DNA of 64,000 nucleotides from Bradyrhizobium sp. CCBAU 53351 (GCF_015291745.1 NZ_CP030059.1:5421501-5485500), one strand, 5' to 3'; counted from the first letter of the stretch, positions 8,191-16,588 are shown. Program-made: numbers and translations. The notes: generated by a model from the sequence alone, not told the origin.

Positions 8191-11100
8191 TCAAATCAGC
8201 CAGTCGTGGGCCGTTTGTCCAATGCCGTGATGCGGACCATTCGCGCCGTGATCGGCCGCGTGCTCGTCCAGCGCGACGGGGACGATTTCGGCGAGCATCT
8301 GGGGCGCGTCTGTCTCGCCGGGCATCGCTTGCGCAGCGCTAGGGTCTTTGAATTCGACGGCCGGGGCGAGCGCGGAAGGAGCTGCCCCGCTATCGAAGCG
8401 AAACACGTGATCAGCGCCGCCGAACCCGGACGCCGCTTTTGCCGGCGGACCCGCTTCTGATGCATTTGCCCCGGAATGGGCAGCGTGCTGCGACGTGTCG
8501 TGGCCCGCGTTGCCGTGACTTGCGGCGCTGTCATTCGAAGTTGAATGGCCCGAATTGCCGTGGTCGGCGGCGCCCGGCTCTACCGCTGCCGGCGAACTGT
8601 GCGAAGCCCCGGAAGGATGCTCCTTGTCATGGCCGACGCCGTGGTCCGGCTTGGGCTTGGCTTCGGCCATCTCGGCCTCCGCCGCCTTGGCAGGCCCGGG
8701 CTTCCCATCGTGCTGCGCGTGACCATGCTCGGTGTCGCCGGCCTTTGGCTGGCTCTCGCCTGCTTCCACTGCTTTGGCCGAGTGGCCCGAATTGCCGTGG
8801 TCGGCGCCGCCGGCGTCTGGCTTTTTCGCTGCTTCGGGCGGACTCTCCGCAGCCTGGGAAGGATGCGCCTTGTCGTGGCCGACGCCGTGGTCCGGCTTCG
8901 GCTTGGCCTCGGCCATTTCCGTGTTCGCGGCCTTGGCAGGCCCGGGCTTCCCCTCGTGCGGCGCGTGACCATGCTCGGTGTTGCCGGCATTTAGGCCACT
9001 CTCGCCTGCTTCCGCTGCTTTGGCCGAGTGGCCCGAATTGCCGTGGTCGGCGCCGCCGGGGTCTGCCTTTTTCGCTTGCCCTGGCGGACTGTCCGGAGCC
9101 TGGGAATGGTGCTCACTGTTGTGGTCAGCGTCGTTACCGGGTTTGGACTCCGTCTCGGCCTCGCCCGCTCCCTGTCCTTGGTTTGAAGCGTGCTCGGAAT
9201 TGCCATGGCTGACGCCATCAGCCGTCGAGAGGCCAGGCGGGCCAATCTCGTTCTGCGCGATCCATGAAGCGCCATTGTTCGGACTGGCCGGACCGCTCTT
9301 TGAGCCAAGATTCTCGGTTGCCGGAGATGTCGCGCCATGATCGGGCGGGGCTGATGACCCGTAGGCCGACATACCGGACGCACCGGCACCCTCCTCCGTC
9401 GTATCCGCCGAATCGCGCGCGAAGGTGCCCGACTTTGCCGACGTCCCGGAGCCAGTCCGAATGTTTGCGAACTGGAAGCTCAAGCCATCATCGGCCGAAG
9501 CGCTCCAAACGCCGGCGGTCCCCGGCGAACTCTCGCTCGCGCGGCCGCTGCTCGCACTCACATCAGTCTCATCGATTGCGGCCACCGATATCAGCGCGTG
9601 TTCGAGCTGCTCCAGGGTCACCGCGACAGCTGCGCCATCCGAGTTGTGAACGGCATCCGCATGCGCGACGGATACAATTCCCTGCAGATGGACTTCCAGC
9701 AGGCCGCGATCCCCGACATCGAGCACCCGATCGGTCGGATTCACATAGACGATCGTTTGATTGGTTGCGGGATCGTAGATCCACGCAAGGGTATGTGGCG
9801 GGATCGATTTGACCGCGGCCGTCAGATGCAGACAAGCGAGCGCCCCGAAGGCCGCAAGATTGATCCTGTTCGGCCCTGACGCGGAATCCAGGACGGGATC
9901 GGAAGAGCCGGATTTGGAATCGATCGCGCTGCGATGAACGACGTTCTCGACATTGCCACCCGTCAATTGGTCGAGGTCATCTCCGCGGGGACCGGAAACG
10001 GGACCAGGATCCAGCGCGCCGTCAATTTTCGGGCCGCTGTCGCTCGCGGCGTTCGGGCCAACCTGCCCGCGAACGTCTTGTTGCGGGACGTCTCCGGTCG
10101 CAAAGCCGGCAGCCCGGCCCAAATCATGCGGAAGGATATCCGATGCCGAGTTCGCTGCGTGCAAGTTCGCTGCGTGATTGGCGCCGCCATGCGTTATCGC
10201 GGCGAGCTTGGTCGTCGCAGTCTCGCCGATGCCGGCCAGCAAGCTGTCGATCGAAGCCGGATCCAGCTCACGCGCCTGCGCTCCGTGCTGAGAATCGCTC
10301 AGTTCGTAGATCAATGCCGCGGCGAGAGCCGCGAAGGTGCCATAGCCTGCGGGCATCGACGCCGGATGGAAGGCAGACCGCGGAAGATGATCTTCTGCGT
10401 CGGGATCACTTCCGGCTGGCGTGCTGTTCGCTCCCCGTGGCAAAAGCGCAGCAAGGCCTGGCGTGCCCGATCCGACAGAACCGCCCTCTTTCCACACCTT
10501 CGAGCCCAAGAGTTGTTCAACGGCGCGCAGCGCTTCCACTGCCACCGTCGGCGTCGCGGCCTGGCTTGCCTTGGCCAGCAAGTCCCTCTCGGTGAGAGCA
10601 GGCGCATCCCCGGATTTCGAGATGACGAGATGCGCAAGGATGGCTTTTTTCCAGACCTCATGGCCGGCGTGTTCGTCGCTCTGACCGTGGCCCTCGTCAT
10701 GCGCAAAATCGTCGTTCGCTTCGGAGGCCTTGAGCTCGTCCAAAATGGCGAACGCCAGAAAGGCCAGAGCGAGCGCGGCGAAGCCGGAGGTGCGTTGCAA
10801 CCAAGAGATGGTCGCAAGCACCGTTCGGTTGGTGATCTCGAGCTTCTGGAAGATGTTGTGCAGATGGACTTTGACCGTTCCCTGGGACACGTCGAGCCGG
10901 CGCGCGATCTCCTTGTTCGACATCCCTTCCGAGACCAGCCGGACGATCTGACGTTCCCGGGGCGTCAATAGCTCCAGCATCTTCTCGATTCTGCCGGGGC
11001 CATCAGCCTCCGTGCCGGTGGGCGCGAGATCAGCCTGCTCGAGCGACAATCCGCTCCTGGCCATCAGCCGCAGCGACCGCAGCATGGCGCCGGGAGCGGC

Positions 11101-11487
11101 ATATTTCGAAATTGCGCTGCAGGCGCCGGCGGCGATCGCTGCGGTCAGATCTTGATTGTCGGATTCGGTAAAGAACACCAGGCGGGTAGAAAACTTCTCG
11201 GCTTTCGCGATCGCGAGGATGTCGGCTGCTGTCAGGTCCGGCAGGGTATCGGCGATCAGGGCCACGTCGGGCGACAAGTTCCTGATGGCTTCGAGGCAGC
11301 TTGCCCCGTCGCCGATCGACGCGACGACATCGAAATCCCTCTGTGTCCCGAGGACCGACTTCAGTCCCTGCAGAACGATCGGTTGCCTATCGACGAGCAC
11401 AAGCCGGATCGGCTTAGAGATCCCTTGCCTTGCGGACGCGTCCAACATCGACTTCGCCTCGGCCCGGTCCTCTATGTCCTTCGGCAT
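8191..11487 (-). CDS. Response regulator (REC-LuxR) fused to membrane segment and histidine-rich repeat tail
   Basis: 1,098 residues. Residues 27-140 form a receiver domain (IRLVLVDRQPIVLQGLKSVL); the phospho-acceptor position is altered (PDVALIADTLPDL, Ala where Asp is usual, with an Asp one place later) and the acidic pair is reduced, while the FFTES Thr and SKYAAP Lys remain. Residues 174-229 are a NarL/FixJ LuxR helix-turn-helix (LTPRERQIVRLVSEGMSNKE). A membrane segment follows at 234-250 (GFAALALAFLAFAIL). About 540-640 is a globular insert (IPPHTLAWIYDPATNQTIVY). From about 760 to the end is a low-complexity His/Gly/Ser/Ala/Lys/Pro region with two 82-residue tandem repeats. The frame is open throughout with no frameshift. 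Function unknown; a membrane-tethered DNA-binding protein is the plain reading. Confidence 0.85.
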   Translation of the reverse strand: MPKDIEDRAEAKSMLDASARQGISKPIRLVLVDRQPIVLQGLKSVLGTQRDFDVVASIGDGASCLEAIRNLSPDVALIADTLPDLTAADILAIAKAEKFSTRLVFFTESDNQDLTAAIAAGACSAISKYAAPGAMLRSLRLMARSGLSLEQADLAPTGTEADGPGRIEKMLELLTPRERQIVRLVSEGMSNKEIARRLDVSQGTVKVHLHNIFQKLEITNRTVLATISWLQRTSGFAALALAFLAFAILDELKASEANDDFAHDEGHGQSDEHAGHEVWKKAILAHLVISKSGDAPALTERDLLAKASQAATPTVAVEALRAVEQLLGSKVWKEGGSVGSGTPGLAALLPRGANSTPAGSDPDAEDHLPRSAFHPASMPAGYGTFAALAAALIYELSDSQHGAQARELDPASIDSLLAGIGETATTKLAAITHGGANHAANLHAANSASDILPHDLGRAAGFATGDVPQQDVRGQVGPNAASDSGPKIDGALDPGPVSGPRGDDLDQLTGGNVENVVHRSAIDSKSGSSDPVLDSASGPNRINLAAFGALACLHLTAAVKSIPPHTLAWIYDPATNQTIVYVNPTDRVLDVGDRGLLEVHLQGIVSVAHADAVHNSDGAAVAVTLEQLEHALISVAAIDETDVSASSGRASESSPGTAGVWSASADDGLSFQFANIRTGSGTSAKSGTFARDSADTTEEGAGASGMSAYGSSAPPDHGATSPATENLGSKSGPASPNNGASWIAQNEIGPPGLSTADGVSHGNSEHASNQGQGAGEAETESKPGNDADHNSEHHSQAPDSPPGQAKKADPGGADHGNSGHSAKAAEAGESGLNAGNTEHGHAPHEGKPGPAKAANTEMAEAKPKPDHGVGHDKAHPSQAAESPPEAAKKPDAGGADHGNSGHSAKAVEAGESQPKAGDTEHGHAQHDGKPGPAKAAEAEMAEAKPKPDHGVGHDKEHPSGASHSSPAAVEPGAADHGNSGHSTSNDSAASHGNAGHDTSQHAAHSGANASEAGPPAKAASGFGGADHVFRFDSGAAPSALAPAVEFKDPSAAQAMPGETDAPQMLAEIVPVALDEHAADHGANGPHHGIGQTAHDWLI
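8566..9057 (-). repeat. Two tandem 246-bp coding repeats (82 aa each)
   Basis: Two nearly identical 246-bp units (9057-8812 and 8811-8566) encode the pattern GGADHGNSGHSAKA, EAGES, TEHGHA, GKPGPAKAA, MAEAKPKPDHGVGHDK, HPS. Part-copies flank them on both sides (PDSPPGQAKKADP before, GAADHGNSGHS after). The period is a whole number of codons, so copy-number change would keep the frame. Confidence 0.85.
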
Positions 11488-11552
11488 ATGGCCGTGGCCG
11501 GGTCGGATAATAAAATAAGTTCAATCGATTTAGTTCCCAAGACAAATTTTGG

Positions 11553-11897
11553 ATGGCAGCAGTGACCCCTTACTCCTTTGACCCCATGGCCGTTGCGGTG
11601 GACTGGCTAGACGCCTATCGCGCCGGCGATGTCGATGCGATCCTGGACCTTCATGCCGACGATGCCGTGGTGCATTGCGGCTGCAGCGGCGTCCAGACGG
11701 TTACCGGCCGCGCAGCCCTTCGCGCCTATTGGACCGATCATCTCCGAAAATATCCGGCGGGCACGCTGGACGACCTCAATCCTTCGGACGAGAGAACCGT
11801 GATCTCCTACGCCACCAGCGCGGGTGTGATGAGCACAGCCTTGGCGTTTGACACCTCCGGCAGGATCAAGGTCGTGGACTGTCGTCCCTTGCCCTAG
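11553..11897 (+). CDS. NTF2-like / SnoaL-like protein
   Basis: 114 residues with the cone-shaped NTF2-like pattern: an N-terminal helix (VAVDWLDAYRAGDVDAILDL), then HADDAVVHCG, a helix TGRAALRAYWTDHL and C-terminal strands ending GRIKVVDCRPLP. Proteins of this size bind small hydrophobic ligands or act as isomerases or hydrolases; the specific role cannot be read. It is divergent from the giant response-regulator chimera with 65 bases between, so the two may share a control region. Confidence 0.8.
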   Translation: MAAVTPYSFDPMAVAVDWLDAYRAGDVDAILDLHADDAVVHCGCSGVQTVTGRAALRAYWTDHLRKYPAGTLDDLNPSDERTVISYATSAGVMSTALAFDTSGRIKVVDCRPLP

Positions 11898-11936
11898 CGT
11901 GGGGCGCAATCGGACCGGCAATCTGTGCTGCGTCCA

Positions 11937-12059
11937 CTAATTCTCGAAGATGACGCGCAAGGCGCTCACGATCACCGCCGCGATGAGGCAGGAGATCGCG
12001 AGCAGCGTCCAGATCGGCCTTGTGCTTCCACCGGCCAGGCGCGCGACGAGCAGTTTCAT
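11937..12059 (-). CDS. Small membrane protein (40 aa)
   Basis: MKLLVARLAGGSTRPIWTLL then AISCLIAAVIVSALRVIFEN: one clear membrane helix. GAGGAA lies about 13 bases upstream of this ATG; an alternative ATG at 12071 would add MLTS and overlap the stop of the preceding gene, suggesting translational coupling. Function unknown. Confidence 0.5.
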   Translation of the reverse strand: MKLLVARLAGGSTRPIWTLLAISCLIAAVIVSALRVIFEN

Positions 12060-12064
12060 GCTCG

Positions 12065-12301
12065 TCAACATTCCTCGCCCGGAAGCCGGTTGAGGTAGGC
12101 TATGCCAAGGCTGGCGAGTTCTTCGGCATCGCTCTCGCACTCTTCCTTTCTCCTGAGCAAATGGCGTTCCAGCAGGCATCGTCGGTTGTCGAACAAATCG
12201 ACATCGGGATGCCGTGCCCGGTACACCGTCCAGGCGGTCTCGGTAGCGTTCTTCAAGACGGCGTCGTCCACGGTGCTTGCTCTCCAGGGCAACTGATCCA
12301 T
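12065..12301 (-). CDS. Hypothetical protein (78 aa)
   Basis: Frame from ATG 12301 (a TTG at 12310 is possible). Product MDQLPWRASTVDDAVLKNAT followed by ETAWTVYRARHPDVDLFDNR and a charged helix (LLERHLLRRKEECESDAEEL), ending LNRLPGEEC. Soluble, alpha-helical and acidic; this helical form is common among uncharacterised rhizobial proteins. It precedes the 40-aa membrane protein with touching or overlapping ends, indicating a two-gene operon. Function unknown. Confidence 0.6.
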   Translation of the reverse strand: MDQLPWRASTVDDAVLKNATETAWTVYRARHPDVDLFDNRRCLLERHLLRRKEECESDAEELASLGIAYLNRLPGEEC

Positions 12302-12451
12302 CGCTGCCAACTCAAGGCGTCCCGGAAGTTTCCAGTTTTTCCCGGTTGTCTTTAGTCGAACGGATTGACATCACCACAGGTCAGCGCTTCGCATCCCGGA
12401 TGCAGCCGCGCTCCATGAGCGCGGCCTTGTTCGATGAAGCGCGGCGTTTCG

Positions 12452-12790
12452 CTAAGGTCGCGGTGCCGGCTGCGATGGCGCGGCAGGTTGCTGCGACGGC
12501 GCGGCGGGCGGCTTGGGCGGCTCCGCCGGCGCAACGGAATCGCCCCCGCCGTGCGGCACACAGGTGCCGACGTTGCTCAGCAATCTCTTCGCCTCGAGGT
12601 CGCGGGCCTTCTTATAGTCGCTACGCCGGTCTATTCTCGCCGCGGCTAAACGGTCCCAGGCATCGAACGCATCAGAGTAATGCTGTCGCATCTGCGCTTC
12701 GGCCGACAGGCAATCGGCGAACTTGTCGAAGACGAGATCGGTATTGACCGGCGCGACGCCGCCCACCAGGACCACAAGCATCCATTTCAT
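12452..12790 (-). CDS. Exported or membrane-anchored hypothetical protein (112 aa)
   Basis: Weak N-terminal hydrophobic segment (MKWMLVVLVGGVAPVNTD), then a helical core with two cysteines (DCLSAEAQMRQHYSDAFDAW; LSNVGTCVPHGGG) and a Pro/Ala/Gln-rich tail (PPKPPAAPSQQPAAPSQPAP). The core pattern FADCLSAEAQMR...DAFDAWDRLAA resembles short periplasmic proteins of Bradyrhizobium. Overlapping frames on the + strand lack such structure. Function unknown. Confidence 0.6.
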   Translation of the reverse strand: MKWMLVVLVGGVAPVNTDLVFDKFADCLSAEAQMRQHYSDAFDAWDRLAAARIDRRSDYKKARDLEAKRLLSNVGTCVPHGGGDSVAPAEPPKPPAAPSQQPAAPSQPAPRP

Positions 12791-13045
12791 GGTGTCCGCC
12801 TATATCGCGCCTGCGCTCCGGAACGATGACGCGTCGGCAAGGTCCGGCCGCGTCGCCGCCCGGTCTCGGGAAAAAGAGGCCCCAGCTCGCTGGAATGTGG
12901 GGGCATCGGAGCTGGGGCCATTCGGGGTCGCCCTTGGGGAAGGGCACCGGGAAAACTTGGCAATTGCAGGAAGGTTCCACTCCGATTTTGGGCGCGAGAA
13001 CTCACTGCTCCATCTAAGGCACACAGAGGGGTGGGAACACTTATC

Positions 13046-13363
13046 TCAAGCCACCAAGGTTTCGCCGCGTCGTGCGCGCTTTGCTGCCCGCCCTCTATTG
13101 ATGAATTGGACGCCGACAAACTCGCCGTTAACCCAGGAGAGTTCGCAGTGTCGATAGGCGAGCCCGGTTGCTGACAGCACCAGGAAGAATTCTTTTTGAC
13201 CGATGTCCGTAATCGAGCCGTCGATCACGAGCTTCGCGCTGGTTTCGGATACGTCGTGGATCTTGCAGGGACGTTGCCACGTGCCGTCGATGGCCATGAG
13301 GCGCGCCTCTATGGGGCGCTCGAAGGTAACGCGCTTCCCGTCCTGTTCTTGTGCTTCACTCAT
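13046..13363 (-). CDS. PilZ-domain protein
   Basis: 105 residues from ATG 13363. The sequence KRVTFERPIEARLMAIDGTW, followed by CKIHDVSETSAKLVID and a C-terminal basic stretch, follows the PilZ layout: R-x-x-x-R near the N terminus, then D/N-x-S-x-x-G/S-x. Canonical PilZ cyclic-di-GMP receptors have RxxxR and DxSxxG; here the first is KRVTFER and the second DVSETSA, with Ser-Ala in place of Gly, so ligand binding is uncertain. Small one-domain PilZ proteins are common in Bradyrhizobium. The window also encodes an EAL and a GGDEF-EAL protein, but no direct link is shown. Confidence 0.75.
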   Translation of the reverse strand: MSEAQEQDGKRVTFERPIEARLMAIDGTWQRPCKIHDVSETSAKLVIDGSITDIGQKEFFLVLSATGLAYRHCELSWVNGEFVGVQFINRGRAAKRARRGETLVA

Positions 13364-13551
13364 AAACGACCTGTAGACCGCAGGAGCAAACCAGAAGCTA
13401 AGCGCAGGACCTTGACGGTTGGTGAAAGGGCCAAGCTGATGCTGCAAATCAGAAGTTGCTGTGCAGCGCACACTGCACCTTCAAGCTGACGGAATGGGAT
13501 CGTTGGGTTCGATCGTGGGCTGGTCCGCCAGAAACACCTCACCTCGGCGCA

Positions 13552-13946
13552 TTACTCTTGGGGCGGAGGCACCTGGTTGAGCAGGTTCGATATGGCCGTA
13601 ACAACCTGCGCCGGCGCAAATGGCTTGTTCAGGAGAATGCTGTTCGGCACGCCGTGAGAGGGCCACTCGTTGGCTGCGGCGCCTGTCATGTAGACCACGG
13701 GCATCTCCGGATTGAGCTCTCGGGAGATCTTTGCGACGTCCCAGCCCGTCAGCTTGCCCTTCAAATGGATGTCGGTCAGCAGCGCTCGGTATTTTGCAGG
13801 GTCCTCTTTGAGGAGCGTGATTGCTTCCTCACCTGAGGCGACAACCTCGGCCTCAAATCCACCTTCCTCAAGGGCACCGGCAACCAGGTCCTGGATCAGG
13901 AGATCGTCCTCGACCACCAGAGTAAGCAATGAAGCGTTCTGCACTT
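13552..13946 (-). CDS. Single-domain response regulator
   Basis: A lone receiver domain of about 131 residues: LTLVVEDDLLIQDLVAGALE (acidic pocket), LLTDIHLKG (phospho-Asp), VVYMTGA (Thr) and ILLNKPF (Lys-Pro). All catalytic residues are kept, so it should be phosphorylated. There is no output domain, as in CheY/CpdR/Sma-type stand-alone receivers. Start uncertain: GTG 13946 is used because GGAGTGGAGAAA lies upstream; a TTG at 13998 would add 17 residues. Neighbouring genes give no cognate kinase. Confidence 0.85.
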
Positions 13947-14031
13947 TCTCCACTCCGGCTGCATCATTGCAGCGAGTGCTAAGTTCACAAGTGAACAAAA
14001 GTTCCGCTGGAAGAAGATGCGTCGTGCCCTG

Positions 14032-14214
14032 TCATTGGCGTGGAGGAGGATCAAACCGATCAATCTTACGGTCGCGGTGCCACAGCTCCACGCTGTGACC
14101 ATCAACAAGTTGCTGGGCACGATGACGAGCAGTCTCCTCGTCTTCGCAAACCAGGTCGATACGGCCAGTCACGTGGCCCTCTTCATCGATGATGTAAGCT
14201 CGGAATTCCAACAT
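14032..14214 (-). CDS. Small conserved hypothetical protein (60 aa)
   Basis: From ATG 14214: MLEFRAYIIDEEGHVTGRID, LVCEDEETARHRAQQLVDGH, then SVELWHRDRKIDRF. This Y-R-A-Y-x-x-D-x-x-G-x-x...R-A-x-x-L-x-D-G-x-x-V-E-L-W pattern is a very common short soluble family in Bradyrhizobium, often adjacent to two-component genes. Strand-helix-strand fold likely. Function unknown. Confidence 0.75.
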   Translation of the reverse strand: MLEFRAYIIDEEGHVTGRIDLVCEDEETARHRAQQLVDGHSVELWHRDRKIDRFDPPPRQ

Positions 14215-14372
14215 CCGCCGGAACGGCCTTGCCACTTTTTCCCGACATATTGTAGGGCGGTTCAAAGTTGCGAGTCCAGTCTCCCGGTCTGACAGCCAGT
14301 GCCGAGGGAACTAAACGCCGTACTCATTCAGTCCGACGGCCTTGCGTTCTTCTAACGCTGCCACCCACCGCT

Positions 14373-15350
14373 TCACTCGCCCGGCGCGATCGCGTTGCTC
14401 GGCGTCGTTCGGTCGACGATCTGCTGGCCGAACAGACTGCCGATCAGCTCGACGGCCGTGCGCGCCGTCCGGCCGCGCTCATCCAGGAAGGGATTGAGCT
14501 CGACGATGTCGACCGACCCGACTACGCCGGAATCGTGCAGCAGCTCCATGATCAGGTGGGCCTCGCGATAGGTCGCGCCACCCGGTACCGTGGTGCCGAC
14601 ACCCGGCGCCACGCACGGATCGAGGAAGTCGACGTCGAAGCTGACGTGCAGCACGCCGTTGCTGGCCTTGACCCGTTCGATGACGCGCCGGATCAACACG
14701 GCGACGCCGAACTCGTCGATCTGGCGCATGTCGACCACCCTGATCCGGCGCGCGCGCATCAGCTCCTTTTCGAGCTTGTCGATCGAACGTGCGCCGAACA
14801 GATCGAGCCTGTCCGGCTGGATCGAGGCGCGCGGATCGTCGCCGAGCAGGCCGTCGAGGCCGGGTTCGCCGCACAGGAACGCGGCCGACATGCCGTGCAT
14901 GTTCGCGGTAACAGTCGTCTCCGGCGTGTTGTAATCGGCATGGGCATCGAGCCAGAGCACGAACAGCTCCCTTCCACGTTCCTGCCAATGACGCGCCATG
15001 GCGTTGACCGATCCCATGGACAGCGTGTGATCGCCGCCGAGAAAGATCGGAAGCGCGCCCGTCTTCGCGATCTCATGGCCCTTGCGACTGAGGGCGCGTG
15101 TCCAGCGCTGGATCTCGCGGTAGTGATTGGCTCTTTCCGGAGGCCTGTCGGCGAGGTCCCGGATCTCGCCTGCAGAAACATCGCCGTAGTCGACGACCTC
15201 GAAATCCAGGCTTTCGAGCAGTGTCGCAAGGCCTGCGGTTCGCAGCGCCGCGGGGCCCATCAAGGTGCCACGCTGCGATGCCCCCATGTCGATGGGGGCG
15301 CCCAGCAAAGCGATGCGCCTGGCTCGATCCGTCATGGTCCGATCGGTCAC
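14373..15350 (-). CDS. rocF: Arginase
   Basis: 325 residues, ureohydrolase family, hydrolyses L-arginine to ornithine and urea in the cytoplasm with a binuclear Mn centre. The four ligand motifs are present: LGGDHTLSMG (His108), WLDAHADYNTPET (Asp135, His137, Asp139), SFDVDFLDP (two Asp) and DIVELNPFLD (Glu). PGVGTTVPGGATYREA is the usual arginase loop. Length fits the family (300-330). Start at 15350, or the second ATG at 15335. It stands alone between small genes; an ornithine enzyme is not in the window. Agmatinase is a less likely alternative. Confidence 0.93.
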   Translation of the reverse strand: MTDRTMTDRARRIALLGAPIDMGASQRGTLMGPAALRTAGLATLLESLDFEVVDYGDVSAGEIRDLADRPPERANHYREIQRWTRALSRKGHEIAKTGALPIFLGGDHTLSMGSVNAMARHWQERGRELFVLWLDAHADYNTPETTVTANMHGMSAAFLCGEPGLDGLLGDDPRASIQPDRLDLFGARSIDKLEKELMRARRIRVVDMRQIDEFGVAVLIRRVIERVKASNGVLHVSFDVDFLDPCVAPGVGTTVPGGATYREAHLIMELLHDSGVVGSVDIVELNPFLDERGRTARTAVELIGSLFGQQIVDRTTPSNAIAPGE

Positions 15351-15501
15351 GGCGGCCTCCTCAAGTCACAAGATGAAGCGAGCCTAACAGAGATTCGCAC
15401 CCGTCGTTTCACGGGGGCGCTTCGCTTCGGGGAGGAACAAAAGCCCCCGCGCTGCATTGCTCATCCAAGGCCGGCACCCGCCGTTACATGACGGCGCCTG
15501 T

Positions 15502-15566
15502 CGCGGATAGCCAAAGGTCGCCAGACCCGCTGTTCAAAACAAGCGCTCGCGCGGATAGCCAAAGGT
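15502..15566. repeat. 17-bp direct repeat, two copies
   Basis: CGCGGATAGCCAAAGGT occurs at 15502-15518 and again at 15550-15566, exactly 48 bases apart, upstream of the small TM gene. Could be a regulator-binding pair or a duplication scar. Confidence 0.6.
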
Positions 15567-15602
15567 GCCGGCCTCCGCCATCAAGGTTTGGAGGTCGCGC
15601 AG

Positions 15603-15863
15603 GTGAGCACGGAGATACCGCAGTCCACGTCCCAACCCGGCATGGCCGAGCGCGCCATCGATACGGCGGCGGACGTCTCCCGCACGATCGGTGAAGTCGC
15701 GGGAGGCCTGCATGCGACCGTCGATCGCCTCACCTCTACGATCGAGGAATCGCGCAAGCCGGGCGGAGCGCTTGCGACGGTCGCAGCGGTCACGCGCGAG
15801 GCGCCGCTCGCCAGCCTGTTCGTCGCATTTCTCTTTGGCGTCGCGGTCGCGCGGCGGCGATAG
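15603..15863 (+). CDS. Small membrane-anchored protein, ElaB/DUF883-like
   Basis: 86 residues from GTG 15603, chosen because TTTGGAGGTCGCGCAG precedes it. An amphipathic helix region (AIDTAADVSRTIGEVAGGLH; TVDRLTSTIEESRKPGG) leads to a C-terminal membrane segment (PLASLFVAFLFGVAVA) ending ARRR. This layout, long helix plus C-terminal anchor plus basic end, resembles ElaB/YgaM/DUF883 proteins, which bind ribosomes or membranes in stress. Function inferred by shape only. Confidence 0.65.
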   Translation: MSTEIPQSTSQPGMAERAIDTAADVSRTIGEVAGGLHATVDRLTSTIEESRKPGGALATVAAVTREAPLASLFVAFLFGVAVARRR

Positions 15864-15916
15864 CTGTTCCCGCGAACGCACCCTCGGCGAGCGTCCAAAC
15901 GCCTCATTAATACGGA

Positions 15917-15941
15917 AGCCCGCGGCATCCCCGCGGGCTTT
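15917..15941. terminator. Bidirectional intrinsic terminator
   Basis: Stem AAGCCCGCGG / CCGCGGGCTT of 10 bp with a 5-base loop, between two convergent genes. Weak T-run on the + side. Confidence 0.75.
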
Positions 15942-15947
15942 CCCAGT

Positions 15948-16148
15948 TCAAGTGTTGGATACCCGACGTAGTATCCGGATGTTGCGTCGCTCATCGCTTT
16001 CCGGTGAGACCGCTTTAAGCGGCGGGTCCAGCACCGCCGGGGGTCTCTCCGGCTTGTACGCAAGCGCCTCCATGATCCATTTCGGCCATTCCGGTTCTGG
16101 GTTCGGCGCAACACGCGGTTGAAGCAGCTTCTGAAGGATGTCGCTCAT
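15948..16148 (-). CDS. Small hypothetical protein (66 aa)
   Basis: Start at ATG 16148 with the ribosome site ACAGGAGCAGGC. MSDILQKLLQPRVAPNPEPE, WPKWIMEALAYKPERPP and a charged tail (ESDERRNIRILRRV). Its ATG overlaps the TGA of the preceding gene (ATGA), so translation is coupled. Function unknown. Confidence 0.6.
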   Translation of the reverse strand: MSDILQKLLQPRVAPNPEPEWPKWIMEALAYKPERPPAVLDPPLKAVSPESDERRNIRILRRVSNT

Positions 16149-16588
16149 GCCTGCTCCTGTGAATTCAGCCAACTCTCTTCATAGGCCGCTTCGGAATCGC
16201 ATATCCCGCCAAGGCTCCCGAGAACGCTGATCGGCACGCGCTGCCCGGTCTCCTCGATCTGCGCTTCCATGATCACGTTGTCGCGGGGACGAACGATAAC
16301 CCGCTCGATGCGGTGAACAAACTCGACGGGCTTCCCGTCTTCGCCGGACACCGGCTGCAGCGCCTTGCCCCAGCCGCGATCGAAAATGAGGCTCGCCGCG
16401 GCGACGCGGGCATGGGCCGGCGCTTCCTTGTCACGCATGACCTGCACGAGAGTTCGCATGGCAAGGGCGGTATGCGTCCGTGCCAAGGACTTGATTTCGG
16501 TCAGCGTGCGTTGCTTTACCGCTCGCCGAGCGGCGGCCCTCGCGAGCGCGTTCTGGGACAAAAGGTTGATATTCACTGGGTCAGTCAT
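16145..16588 (-). CDS. Hypothetical protein, terminase-small-subunit-like pattern
   Basis: 147 residues from ATG 16588, with AAAGGAATTTTCC upstream. A helical N-terminal half (AVKQRTLTEIKSLARTHTAL, then MRTLVQVMRDKEAPAHARVA and AASLIFDRGWGKALQPV) is followed by a strand region (FVHRIERVIVRPRDN). The helix plus DRGWGKA pattern occurs in small phage packaging or DUF5681-type proteins and in rhizobial hypotheticals. No other phage gene is adjacent, so a prophage origin is not supported. First gene of a coupled pair. Confidence 0.6.
   Translation of the reverse strand: MTDPVNINLLSQNALARAAARRAVKQRTLTEIKSLARTHTALAMRTLVQVMRDKEAPAHARVAAASLIFDRGWGKALQPVSGEDGKPVEFVHRIERVIVRPRDNVIMEAQIEETGQRVPISVLGSLGGICDSEAAYEESWLNSQEQA

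Noticed and set aside
9934..10971. 345-residue + strand frame
   Set aside because: Antisense to the response-regulator chimera, which has clear domains in its own frame.
15948..16588. Prophage remnant
   Set aside because: One terminase-like protein pattern alone, with no integrase, portal or capsid genes nearby, does not support a prophage.
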